From the NCBI GenBank assembly GCA_015501605.1, contig JADNRZ010000024.1, forward strand, positions 705,459-769,458: 64,000 nt of DNA, read 5' to 3'. The notes under the pieces are model-generated. The model ran no database searches and was not told where the DNA came from. It was given only the letters and a program-made list of their open reading frames with translations. The position numbers and the translations under genes were made by a program. How positions within the stretch are numbered: the first letter of the stretch is position 1; each line of letters begins with the position of its first letter. This DNA comes from Panaeolus papilionaceus. Taxonomy: Eukaryota; Basidiomycota; Agaricomycetes; Agaricales. Shown one piece after another: positions 1-11,477 of the stretch.

Positions 1-50
1 CTTGTACATGTACTCGACACTGACGGCCTCCTCTGAACCCGGTCACCCAG

Positions 51-3000
51 AGTCGGGCACAGCAGTCGCAAGCTCCTCGAATCTGATTTTTGGCGGCGGA
101 TCAGCATCTTTTCAACAAGTCAGCCACATTCAAGGATCTAATTATGCATCGGGTGAGCTACCTTGTGTGGTGTACCGCGCTACTGTTTGTATGCTTACAT
201 GGAGGTTGTGATCTTGTAGCCGCCCCAGATTCGCATCAACCGATCTTTGGACCCAACAGCAGGATCATTTTTAACGGAGGGAATCCCACAATTCAGCAAC
301 ATACCCATGTTCACCAAGCGCAGCATATGAGGAGTGGTGAGAGGTTTTCCTATGAAATCTTAGTGAGCATAAGGTCGGACTCATGCGTCTGCAGTGATAC
401 AGATTCTGTACGAACACTCGTCACCAGGAGCAGCCTACAACTCCAAGGATCGATTCGATGCTCCCAAATGCCACCCAAACACCAGGACCAGACTTTTGAA
501 CACGACACGGAACTGGGCCAAGAATGGTCGTCCTCGAATGCTGTGGTTGTACGGCTCTGCAGGCGCAGGAAAGTCCGCTGTTGCACAGACCTTGGCCGTG
601 GAGCTTCGAGCGGCGTCGAACCTTGCCGCCTCCTTTTTCTTCTCGAGGACAGCGCATGTGAATAGTCATCGCGGCCACGAGGGGCGTTTCGTCACTACCA
701 TCGCCTACCAGCTCGCCGAAGTTGTACCCAACTTACAGGGATACGTCGAGCATGTCATCGTCAGCAAACCATCTGTCTTCAACCTTGCCCTCACAGAACA
801 AGTTATGGCGCTTATTATTGAGCCCTTGAAGGCGCTGCAGCTGGACATGGCCAGCCATGGGGGTACTTCCTGCGTGTTACCCAGAGTTGTGGTTATCGAT
901 GGCTTGGACGAGTGCAAGGAAGAAAGCGGGCAAATCCAAGTCCTCGACGCTCTAGCTACGCTTGTTAGTCACCAGGACGTCTTCCCGTGCTCAGTGTTTC
1001 TAGCCAGTCGACCGGAGGTGGCGATTCGAACATGGATGACCAACAAGCAGTCGGAGGATCCGCAACTTCTATGGAGCATTTCGCTCCTGGATCACTGTGA
1101 TAGCGACCACGACATCGAAGTTTTTGTGAACGACGAGACTGCCAAGATGAAGCAATCACATCCACTCAAGTACCGCATTCCAGCCGGTTGGCCATCACCT
1201 GAGCTTGTCAACGAGATCATTAAGCGCGCTTCTGGGCAGTTTGTCTTCGCCGCCACCATTATCAAATATATCAAGGACCTACGGGGTCATCCCTGCGAGC
1301 GACTGGAGGCGATTTTGAAGCACACCCTCCCCAGTGATGATCGACCGTATGCAGATCTGGATGCACTGTATCTCCACATTCTCCGGCAAACTAAGCACCC
1401 AAAGCTTGTCCATCAGATTTTAGCCTTCCGAATCACCACGACCAAATTTTGGGGTTGTATGTATGGTGTCGATTCCAGAGACTACCTGCGGATCCTTCTC
1501 TCCTTACCCTATTCCGTCCACACACTTCTTGTTGATTTGCAGTCCGTAATGCGTGTTGACGAAGATTGGATGCAATTCATGGGTGAATACTCCAAAGTCG
1601 AGGCATATCCGGCTGTATTTCATCATGCGTCACTTCTCGAGTTTCTGTTGGACCCTCATCGATCGGAGGAATTCTATGTTGATATCCCGAGCATGGACAA
1701 GGAGCTTTGTGAAACCACATTGCGACAACTGGGTGGTGAGTGTCCTTTGTTTTTTCAGAAAGAGAGGTTTCTGAGCATACTGCATGCTGCGATAGCAGAT
1801 CCTAATCTAGCTTCACCAGACAACCAATATATCATCTATTGTTTCTCGATCCTACTCCAAACCCAAACGTCTCGCCAACCTTCTTCCAGGGTCCAAGTGG
1901 TCACACAACTTACCCGGTGGGGCACCTCGCACAACCTGATGCTGTATATGACTCTTTGTCAACTACACTCGAACCAATCTTTGCATTCAGCTTTCTTGGT
2001 CAACATCATTGACCGGAATTTATGGTCCGTTTTTGCACCAGCAGTCGCAACAGTGCCAGTCCGAATCTGCCAGGAATTTGAAAGTGCACGGCTTCCGCTG
2101 GGACTACTTGTTATGTATCAGGCAGAATTATTCCCGTTCATGCGCACACCTGACTCTGACTTAAGTCCTACCAATCCCAGAAATTTGATCGATTGGCATC
2201 TTAAAGCGTGCATCCAGCGTGACACAGGAGTCAACATATGCGACTTCTTTTCCTTGACGAAGCACCAGTTCTTGCTGAAGGATTATTCGAACTACAATTG
2301 GCACAAATTCTTGGAAGTCCTTGACGAATATCTGCCACCACCAGAGAAGGAAGCACTGGAAATCAAAAAATTGAGATGGAATGCAGAAACCAAATATCAC
2401 CCTGTGCTGGCAACTGCTGCGGCAGTATTCAGTATCAGGCATATTAACTCAATGTTGGTATTTTAATCACATCTGGTATCATTCTATCACTGATGAAGCC
2501 GCCCAAATGGGCTGTCACCTGTGTAGGTTTGATGCATTGGAAGATTCGAGTTCTTCCCAATTCATCCTCGAAAATCAAGACCTTATTGACAACCTGAAGC
2601 AGACAGGAGGCGAGAATTGGCGTGCGCTCTTGACAGCTGACCTCTTAAGACAGATCAGTTCGTTTTTATGGTTTCACTGCCCCCTTTCAGCTGAGGTAGT
2701 CGCAGCTTTGGAAGAAACATCCCAAAAGATTTTTCCACCCCATGTTGTTTCCACAATGGAGGACACAACCTTCCCCTTCAACTTTGCCTATCCCGAATTC
2801 AATTCTCACAATGAATTGTGGCACTCGCTTTTGAGTGAATTCAGTCCCTGTACACTGCCCCGCTGGTTTTCCGTTCCACCCTGCTTCAACGGCCACTGGG
2901 CCGAAACTCTTAGATTCAATCTTTGTTTCCTCCACGACTATATACGTGTATGTATTCTGCTACTGCTGAAGCTGGTTTCATTATTGAGATGCTGACTGTA

Positions 3001-3267
3001 TGTAAACAGTTGTACCTCATACGCAACGGGTCTCAACTACACCAGGTTGATGCATCTGGAAGCAGTTGGATTTACAACGCTGACATAGAGCACAACAGAG
3101 ATTGGGACGGCTGGCGTGACGTTTGCGCATGTGAGGTAGCAAAGCGAACAATAGACCCCAATACGGGCCTTCTTATCGACTGGAAGAGCTGGTCAATGTG
3201 GTGTAGGTGGGACGATTTCGAACGGCGTTATAACAAGGCGGAAGAAGCACGCACTTGGCAAAGATGA
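51..3267 (+). CDS. NLR1: NACHT-domain NLR protein, 5' end outside window
   Basis: Signal-transducing NTPase of the fungal NLR (STAND) class, presumed cytoplasmic. Exon model: 51-152, 220-336, 395-1735, 1796-2431, 2499-2947, 3010-3267; every junction is GT...AG and keeps frame. Base 50 is an intron acceptor, so the start codon lies upstream. The protein opens with two related short segments (F-x-G-G ... Q-Q ... H), then a linker ending in YNSKDRFDAPKCHPNTR, then NACHT: P-loop GSAGAGKS, Walker B VVVIDGLDECKEE, then FLASRPEVAIR. No WD40, ankyrin or TPR repeats are visible; the last 250 residues are a conserved region I do not recognise. Intron 1736-1795 (60 nt) could also be read through in this copy, but the paralogues show it is an intron. 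Closest relative in the NACHT part is NLR2. Confidence 0.85.
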
Positions 3268-3379
3268 AAATGCGGGGACTCCAATCTAGTTCTTACATGG
3301 CAGGCAGTCTTGTGGCAATGATATACATATGTATTACACACAGAACAAATTGTATGAATACAATTCGAGCTTTCCCTTT

Positions 3380-3760
3380 TCTAATCCCAACATGCGTCTT
3401 CTCTCCAGGAACGCCACCAGCAAGGGTATTCCTGCGCAGCGTATAAGAGCATGTGCATCGCCTTGACGATGCAGGCGTCAGAGTGGTATTGTATCCCATC
3501 GATGAGCACAGACCAGGGTTTATAGTCACCGTCATCCGTTGGGTCTGAGGTGTCCAATCGCCGTGTTCCCAGCCCTCGCATTTGACTCAACAGTGGGGCG
3601 GTCCCGGTCCCTGTGCATTGCACTGCATTAATTCGCGCGTAGTTGGCTGGTGCATTGCGCTTTGTATCATCCCCGGGTTGGATTGGATTGAAAAATTAGA
3701 CGATGCTGGGATTTCGTTGAGTGCTGGGATAGACTTCGTGGTCTGACTATGGGAGCCCCA
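3380..3760 (-). repeat. Conserved block downstream of NLR, copy 1 of 3; possible gene remnant
   Basis: A stretch found after NLR1, NLR2 and NLR4. On the minus strand all three copies encode a similar peptide containing IPALNEIPASSNFSIQSN and MHQPTTRELMQCN, followed in another frame by SDPTDDGDY and a part rich in Y, H and W. This copy has an in-frame TGA in the first part. The two frames could be joined by removing 17 nt, which is too short to trust as an intron. No family recognised. At about 3755 it abuts the truncated tail of ZK-A. Confidence 0.35.
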
Positions 3761-6520
3761 ACAAACTCCCCTGGTCAGCTTTCTTCTTCGCATCCAACAT
3801 GGACTCAAATCACATCTTTGTAGGTCCTGTAGGGGCTCCCTTCGGCGCTTGGGGTGCTGTGTTGCACACTCCCACTCGCATTCGCATTGGCATTCCTCCT
3901 ACTCCCAAACCAAACCTCCTCATCCCTCTCCTCTCGTTTCTGCAGCGCCAGCCTCGCCTTCACCCCGGCCTTCTTCCCCACCTCATCCAACACATCACCC
4001 TGCCACTGTTCATCCACATCCTCGACTTCGTCGCTGACTTCATCTTGCTATTTTGTTTCTCGATTGTTGGATTTCAGAACAGGCATTTCATCACATTGTA
4101 AGCGCTAAACACAGAGTGATCATTTGGTGGGACACGGGCGTCGTCGCAATCCTAGTTCACAACAACCCGTATTAACATCAAGACCATCAAGAAAATGGAG
4201 AGACCAAAAAAAAAACACTAACATCTCTCCAACGTCCCACCCCACCACAATTATAACGCCACTCATCATCCGCATATACGCCTCGCCGCCCTTGCCCGAC
4301 AACAACCCCTTCTTCTCCAGGCGTCGCGCGAGAGTGAAGTGTTGCTGAGCCTCGGAGAAGTATTCGTAGATCCGCCACCATGTTGTGGACATTCCTGGGC
4401 GAGCGAAGTGTAGGGGAGGTTGTAAGGAGAGAGAAGGGGGTGAGAGGAGGGGGTGCTTTGAGAAGAAGGAAGATTTTTGGGAGAGTAAGGGGAGTTGGTC
4501 GAGAGTACGATGAAATATGCAAAAAAAATAAAATTAGACTAATAGGAATCGGGAGATATATATGATAACCACTGACCTTAGTCTTGGGAAAAGACGAAAA
4601 ACGAAAAATGACAATCGCACTCCTGGTCCCGTAGAACGTCCCGAGCGTCAATTGAAGCAGTTCTGTAGCGATTATATTCAAGGTCAATAAATAAAAGGTA
4701 AATTATGATACAAAGGAAAGGATGCACGTACAACGTTCATATGCCCCTTCATACGACATGTAAAATAGACTTTGATGATTGGACATGAGCGTGTAGAGTG
4801 TTCGTTGCATGCACCATATATTGGGCACTAGAGGTAGATTCGCGTCAGTGTTGTTGGCAAATGAATAAACGACGTCAATGAAAGAATTGTCAGGACAAAA
4901 GCCAAACAGATGGCGTTGAGTAAAACGTCGTCGGTAGATGGAAAAAGGAAAAGAAAAAAAGAAGGGAGAAAGAGGGAAAGAGGGAAAGAGGGAAAAACCA
5001 TTCACTCACACCACCGTCTTATGCTCATCCTCCGCGCCGAATTCTTACACGCTGTCCTCAACGGGGCATTTGGATTGGGCGTTACATCGAAATAGCAAGT
5101 GATACACTATATAAGTATTATCAGTGTTTAATTCAACCAATTTGAAGAGCAGATTGAAAAAGAAAGAGAAAACAACGCACCCTAACATCGTCATAATCCA
5201 AATACTCAATACCCTCTCTTCCTGCTCCTCCTCACCTTCCTTTCCTGCTTCCCCATCCTCCCCTTCGTCTCCCTGTCCCTTTCCTCCAACCCTCCGCTTG
5301 TCAATAATCTGCACAGGCGTGCTCCTGAGCACCGTAACATGTGCAGGAACAAGCAATTTCGCATCCTACACCGCGTCAGGGGCAATCGACGAGTCAAGAG
5401 CGACGGCGAGCGTGGTGTCGATGAGAACGGTGGGGATGGCGGCGGGCGTTAGGGCAATGAAGAAAAAGCTGGAGGTATCCGCTTTGGGTAGCGGTTTGGG
5501 TGGGGGTTCTGATGCTGGTGCTGGTGCTGGTTTGGAGAGCTGTGAGGGTGATTGAGTTTGGGAGTGCGACTGAGATAGAGATCATCGCTTCCCCCTCATC
5601 TCTTTCGTCGTCTCCTCTCCCCAGATTCGTCTTGCCTTGAGACCTTGGCTTCACGCTCGTCGAGGAATCTGACCTGCTGTTCTGGTCTTGCTTCTGATTT
5701 TGGTTATGGCTTTTAGATGGCGACGCGGGTGCGGGTGGAGGTGGATGTTTTGATTTTTCCCTTTCTCGTTCTCGCTCCCTTTCCCGCTCTGACTGTGCAT
5801 CTTGAGAGTTATGTTGCACTTGCCCCTACGCCTCAACACCCTCCATCTTATCATCACTCCGACCCTCATTCTTGAGCGCTTGAGCCTTCACCTCCTTCCA
5901 ATCCCACCTCTCCCACCTCTCCCTCGTCGCGTTTTCCCTTCTCTCCGGTCCTCTCGTGCTCGTCCCTCTCTTTCTTCTTGCCCTTCTCCTCTCTTTCTCC
6001 TTCTCCCTATCGTTTTCCTCTCCCTCCCCACCTACACTCTTCTCCCTACCGCTCATCTCCGTCACTTTTCCCCCCCTTACCGCAGGCGACTTTCTCGCCC
6101 ACGGTCCTTTTCGGCGCCGCTGTATTCACAACCTCCACCACACAGCTACTTTCATTCCGATTCCGCTGTCTCCATTTTGCACCTGTGACTCGGAAGCTTC
6201 GGTCTGGGTTGTGGTTTGTGCGCCTGTTGTCGTTGGTGGTGGTGATGTAGGATTGGCATTAGGATAGGGCTTGTCTGAGGAGATTCTGGGTTCGGAATTG
6301 GAGTTGGAGTTTAACGTCGAGTTGGTAACAGAGTTGAGGTTGATTGAGTGCAATTATTATCGTTGGGGTTGGAATCAACTCCTGCATTCGCGTATTTGAT
6401 TCTACACCATCTGCACGCGAGCCTTCCGCATGTCGTGCCGCATGCGTAGAGTTTGCAGTAGCCTCCGGCTGCACATCAGCAGCAATGGTTAAGTCGATGA
6501 TTTCATATGTCGTATTCGTA
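3760..6520 (-). pseudogene. ZK-A: AIR1/2-like zinc-knuckle gene, degenerate
   Basis: Homologue of the five-knuckle CCHC proteins of the TRAMP RNA-surveillance complex (AIR1/AIR2 type); that role is inferred from the better copies. Read on minus from about 6520: an N-terminal Ser/Asn/Thr-rich part, a very charged Glu/Arg/Lys-rich middle (4.7-6.1 kb, with RE dipeptide runs and a proline run), then the knuckle region (about 4.7-5.05 kb) and a C-terminal part with MDEQWQGDVLDEVGKK and LALQKREERDEE near 3.9-4.0 kb. In knuckle 1 the second Cys is lost (CKNS instead of CKNCG) with a frameshift, and the middle knuckles are broken. The RD-rich tail seen in ZK-D is missing. Long hydrophobic ORFs on the other strand here are shadows of the charged repeats. 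Confidence 0.6.
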
Positions 6521-6639
6521 TTCGTAGTAGCCTCGGTTTTGATCCAGCTGGCTTGAAGTCTGTCATCCAGGCTACGTGTATCACCGATCTTCCAAGATCG
6601 TTCAGTTAAGCAGTCAAAGCACTCGCCTAAGCGTAGAAA

Positions 6640-6800
6640 GCATGAGATAAATGCGAACTAAAGAATGTGAAGGTAGAAGCAAGGAAACAAGGAAGCAAGT
6701 TTTGTGCAAAGATTGAGAATGACATGGAGGCGGATTTGCTGTGGAATGAGTATTTTGGGTGGTTTGGTCCGCGGCATGGGTTGGAGGTTGCGGAAAATAC
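6640..6800 (+). pseudogene. HDAC internal fragment
   Basis: A short piece homologous to the C-terminal third of the RPD3-type deacetylase: it encodes IEND, then LLWNEYFGWFGPRHGLEVAEN, aligning with the [17 protein letters not shown] region of HDAC-A at about 9180-9240. It has no catalytic core and no flanking exons. The same fragment recurs at 47575-47720 in the duplicated segment. Confidence 0.6.
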
Positions 6801-6839
6801 CTGTGGTACTAGTGCAGATGAGGGTCGTCTAGATGGTGG

Positions 6840-7737
6840 TTGAAGCATTGTGTCATTGTGTAGTGTTGTAGACTGATTCGGACATGTTCAAATAGCAGTT
6901 AAGTTGTAGCTGTCTCCGAGATTCCGATCCAAGTGTAGAGAAAACAATCAAGTTGAGGTAGGGCGTGAAAAACTGATACTAGGCTCTAGTGATAGTATGT
7001 TGTGGCATACGTAGATGTTTTGTGGTCGTCGATAATGTTCAACAGAGACGATGGTGGTGGTTCATGACAAGTGCCAAACTCAAACTAACAGGGTCTGAAT
7101 CTGATTCTCATGACATCATCATAATCATCAGATCAATTGCGTCCGTGCCTACCCCCTGAGTGGAAGACCTATTCTTGATGGTCCCGTTTTAGGCGGTAGA
7201 GCCACATGGGGTCATGTTGGAGAGCGTTGGAGGACCATTCGTCGAGCATCGAATGTGGGGAAGGTTAGTACATTAACGATGGGGGGTTTGAATGCGTTGT
7301 GTGGTAAACCTGGGGTGGAGGTTGTGGTGAAAGAGAGGGGTAGCCTGCTTGTTGTGAGAATCTGAGCTTATGCTGTTTTGGAGCAGGAATTAAAGATAAC
7401 AAAAGCGTGATGAAGCTTTGGCTATTTCGTCATATTAATGGCAATATGAGTACAACGCATACCTGTTACTGCTCTTGAGGAGAAAGAAGAAGCACTCACA
7501 AGAACAGACATGTAGTTGCACTCCCAACTAAAAACGAAAATTAAGCCCCTATTCCAAATTAGCATCCATTTGATCGAACGACACGTGACTGACCTTTCCA
7601 CCGCCGTCAGGGTCAACCTTACAGACATACAAAGACCACAGTCCTCTTCTCCAGTGTCCACTCCCTCCATCTTCATAGACAACGACGAGAAATCTTATCA
7701 TACCACAGCGCAGGGGAACGTTTTATCCCTTAACGAG
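6840..7737. other. Spacer without a supported gene
   Basis: About 0.9 kb between the HDAC fragment and HDAC-A. It holds one copy (6965-7075) of a roughly 110-bp element also found near 31970-32090, 47855-47980 and 54885-55015, and weakly at 44310-44440. The short ORFs across 7420-7780 are not conserved in the parallel segment. The last 150 bp are probably promoter and 5' leader of HDAC-A. Confidence 0.5.
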
Positions 7738-10189
7738 ATGTCGAAACGGAAAGTGGCTTATTACTACGATAGTGAGTAGACCCATTATTTTTACTCGGTT
7801 CAATAAAGATACGACTCTGACGGGATGCATTGATTCTGGTTTATAGCTGAAGTGGGAGCCTATACATTCGGTCTAGGACACCCTATGAAACCACACCGTA
7901 TACGTGTTACGCATGATTTGGTTTCTGCGTATGGGATGTTGGATAAGATGCACGTTTTGATGAGTTGTGTCTTGGGCTCTGTTTTGTAGGCCTCTGCTCA
8001 TTGTATCACAACTTTATGGAATCCTTGACAAATCACTTGTAACCTGACGATATACAAAATTTTCACCGATATGTATAGTGACCAAGACGAGCTACACCTG
8101 AGAAAATGAGCGCGTTTCATACGGATGAATACATTCATTTTTTGACGCAAGTTACACCAGAGAAGATGACTTATCAAGGGACGAGATGTGAGTTACCACT
8201 GTATTTCCTTTATTTCATCTACTAGGTATTATGGAACGAAGATATCGTTAGTACTCTCCTCTTTCCATTCCAAATCCCTTTCCGATGTCGCATCATACTT
8301 CACATTTTTCATCTTAATCACACATGCTAATACATCTCACAGTCCTCGTCGGAGAAGATAACCCCGCCTTCGAAGGCGTTTTCGAGTTTTGCTCAATATC
8401 AGCAGGAGGCTCACTAGGTTCGTTCCACCACCCCCCCCTCCCCCCCCCAACGCCCTATTAACCCATCCCGCAGGTGCAGCCCAACGTCTCGCATGCGGAG
8501 CCGCAGACATCGCTATAAACTGGGCGGGCGGGCTCCACCACGCCAAAAAGCACGAGGCCTCTGGGTTCTGCTACATTAACGACATCGTGCTCGGCATCCT
8601 CGAGCTTCTGCGCACCTACCCGCGCGTGCTGTACATCGATATCGACTGCCACCACGGCGACGGTGTCGAAGAGGCGTTTTATACCACGGATAGGGTGATG
8701 ACTTGTAGTTTCCATAAGTTTGGGGAGTATTTCCCTGGAACGGGGACGCAGGAGGATAGAGGGAGGGGGAAGGGGAAGGGGTACGCCGTTAATGTGCCTT
8801 TGAAGGATGGGATTACGGACGAGTCGTTTAAGAGTGTTTTTGAACCTGTGAGTTTCAAAGCCCTGTTTCCTATTTGTGAAGAATGCTGAAAGGGTAATTA
8901 TTTTCGTAGATTATGGCTAAAATCATGGAACTCTTCCGTCCATCCACCGTCGTCCTACAATGCGGAGCAGACTCACTCGCAGGCGACAAACTGGGGTGTT
9001 TCAACCTTACCATGCACGGGGCACGCCAGCTGTGTGCAGTTCCTCCGGAAATACAACGTTCCTCTCATTCTCCTCGGAGGTGGGGGGTACACGGTCAAAA
9101 ATGTCGCGAGGACGTGGACATATGAGACTGCATGCGCTTTGGGGATTGAGAATGACATTGACCCGAATTTACCATGGAATGAGTATTTTGAGTGGTTTGG
9201 CCCGCGGTATAGGCTGGAGGTTGCGGAGAATAATATGGAGGATTTGAATGTGAAGGAAGGGTCTTTGGGTGTTGTGAGGTGTGTACATTTGATCTCTGAT
9301 TTGGTTTTTGGAGGTGTTGTTGACCCTTTCCTCCCGGAATTTTAGAACGACGGCATTGGAACATTTACAAGAATTGGCACATGCGCCTTCAGTGCAGATG
9401 ATGGATGTGCCGAGGGAGAGTGTAGGAAAACATCTCGGGTTTGGACAGGATGATGGTCAGAGTAGAGACGAGTTGGATGAACAGCTAGCTCGTAAGTAAC
9501 ACGCTCATTCATCTCATGTTATTGCCATTTCTAACCCTGCTATACCAGAACAGGCAAGATACCTATACAACCTCCAAGAAGCCGAAACATCCGACGACGA
9601 CTCGGAAAACGAAAACCCCGACTCCTCAACCTCCGCAGACGAATCCAGCTCATCCAACTGGCGCAACGCAGCCCCCAACTCGAAATTCAAACGCTCCAGC
9701 TCGGCGTCCAGGAGTAACAATGGCACGTTGAATAACAGGTATCAGTACCCCGTCCTGCCAACCCTCAACTCGTCCTCTTCTGGCTTCGTCAACTCTTCAT
9801 CTCAAGGGAGTCAGAATAAAAGACGCATGAGCCTTATCACGGGGAAATACTACGATATACCTGCGACAGAGCCCGGGTATGAGCATTTCGATTTGTGCGG
9901 TGGGGCACATGGTTCTACTTCTGGCGTGAATGGCAAGAGTGGTGCGAGGAGACGATTCTTTCAGAGCGCGTATGGGTATGGAGGGGACGATGATGCGAGT
10001 ACGGTGGATGGCATTGTGGGGATGCGGATGCGGGGGTATAGGAGGGCGGGGGATGGGTTGGCGTATGTGAATGGCGTGGGTGGGCCTGGGGTGAATGGGA
10101 GTGTGGATGTTGAGGGAGATGGGGATGAGGAAGAAGAGGAAGAAGGGGAGGAGGGGGAGGAAGAGGAGGAGATGGTTGTAGATTCGTAG
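7738..10189 (+). pseudogene. HDAC-A: RPD3-type histone deacetylase, near-complete, two lesions
   Basis: Class I zinc-dependent lysine deacetylase, RPD3/HDAC1 type, expected in nuclear corepressor complexes. Exons by motif and splice sites: 7738-7771, 7847-7958, about 8089-8187, 8343-8417, 8474-8847, 8910-9278, 9346-9491, 9549-10189. Catalytic signatures are present: [40 protein letters not shown] and [14 protein letters not shown]. Past the core are DVPRESVGKHLGFGQDD, a Ser/Asn-rich stretch, a Gly-rich segment and a Glu-rich acidic tail. Two faults: the donor after exon 2 reads ATGAGT where HDAC-B has GTGAGT (7959), and one extra G in the run near 9018 shifts frame inside the LTMHGHA segment. 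Either could be a sequencing error, but HDAC-B has its own different lesions. Probably a recent pseudogene. Confidence 0.75.
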
Positions 10190-10632
10190 GGCTGGGGAAA
10201 AGGCGTTGGCTGCTTTTCTTCCATGACTGAATTATCTCTCATCCCTTTTGCTTTCTTTCTATATAATTACTCTTTCTTTTCTGTATTCCATTTTTCTGGT
10301 GCTATCTTGTTTGTCCGTATCCCTCTAACTGTAATACCTCCATACGTGTTATTCAATTTGATTATTTACAACGCTACGGTTTCGCCGGCGTGCTGGGTTC
10401 ACCCCTAGATGCGCTCACCAACTATACTTCTTACTTTTCCACGATACCATAAAACGGAGCTGCAAGCATCCTCTTGGACTGCCATCATACTTGCACATAC
10501 CTACTTAGACGTAGCCATTTGGATATCTGGACTTTTTATTGGAACCCAGCGCCTTGAAGGATTTCATCATGATGAAAATTACACAACCACGATTTGAATT
10601 ATCAGACACAACTCTGAACTACAGGAAAACTC
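10190..10632. other. 3' flank of HDAC-A up to transposon target site
   Basis: T-rich 3' flank with no supported gene. The first 210 bp resemble the sequence after HDAC-B (51635-51830), so they belong to the duplicated unit and probably include the 3' UTR. The last nine bases (10624-10632, GGAAAACTC) are the left target duplication of the TIR element. Confidence 0.55.
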
Positions 10633-10816
10633 CAGGCTCCAAGATGCAGCCGCTCGTTCGCGACATGAGCTTTCGATATCCGAGGAGGGGACAGGGAGGG
10701 AGGACAAATAACAACAAATTCGTATAACAGCTCGATGTCGCGATAGAGCGGCTGCCATATTTGTTTATCTTATCAAACTTTGGACAGTGATTAAACCTAT
10801 CGTAGGGTTACAGGGT
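10633..10816 (+). repeat. Left terminal inverted repeat of MULE-like element
   Basis: Matches the reverse complement of 25952-26152 nearly base for base over the outer 50 bp and again from the CAGCTCGATGTCGCG segment through CCTATCGTAGGGTTACAGGG. A diverged stretch of about 40-55 bp in between accounts for the length difference (184 against 201 bp). Confidence 0.8.
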
Positions 10817-10954
10817 AAAAGCGTATAAGGGTCCAGGTCACATACAGTCACAAAAACTGTCATAAGCGGACAGGGGATCTTAATAAAAGTCTATTTGCAA
10901 AAGTATGGACAAAATTGCGACCGTTGAGGAAAGCCCCTCTAATCTAGAAACAAC

Positions 10955-10971
10955 AGAAAGACATACATCCA
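10955..10971 (+). repeat. LINE target-site duplication, left copy
   Basis: AGAAAGACATACATCCA, repeated exactly at 25329-25345 right after the poly-A tract. A 17-bp duplication is typical for target-primed reverse transcription. The joined sequence restores the upstream part of the RecQ fragment. Confidence 0.85.
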
Positions 10972-11477
10972 GGGGGGCACCTTGGACTTGAACCACCACC
11001 ATCCCGGATTACTCCCACGGTGTGGAAGCCAGGACGACAGCAAAAAAAACCTCATCCGTGAAAACCCTTTCACTACAGAGCATGATGAGTGCTGTGGATT
11101 GCAAAATCGCCCCCCAGATGACACCCGAACACCCCCAAACCCCAAAAAACACCTCGGACTCACCGAAAAACACCGCAAACCCGCCTCTTACCCAACCACA
11201 GAGCAACACCCCTTCCTCAAATTACCGCCATGTATGCGCTGGCACTCAGGACCGCACACCATGACACTCCCGAGTACGCCCTACAACCCCCGAACCAATA
11301 TCGCCCAAAAACCCCAAGGCGCGCCCAATATTCGCTAAACGCGGGAGGGTAAACTCAAAGAACAGGAACGAGATGATGGACATCTGACCCTTCCTTGGGA
11401 CCTGCGAGAGTAACGTTGAATCCCCAAAATAAAAAACGACAGCATGCTCATAAAAATTATAAATAGGCACCCAAAGA

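Noticed and set aside
4187..4687. Long hydrophobic ORFs opposite the ZK genes, also at 34540-34995, 41658-42179 and 56777-57527
   Set aside because: They mirror the Glu/Arg/Lys-rich ZK middle on the other strand; Leu/Ser/Pro-rich composition is the complement of that bias, and they have no conserved start or domain.
8430..8450. C-rich run as a structural element
   Set aside because: It lies inside an HDAC-A intron and is not preserved in HDAC-B.
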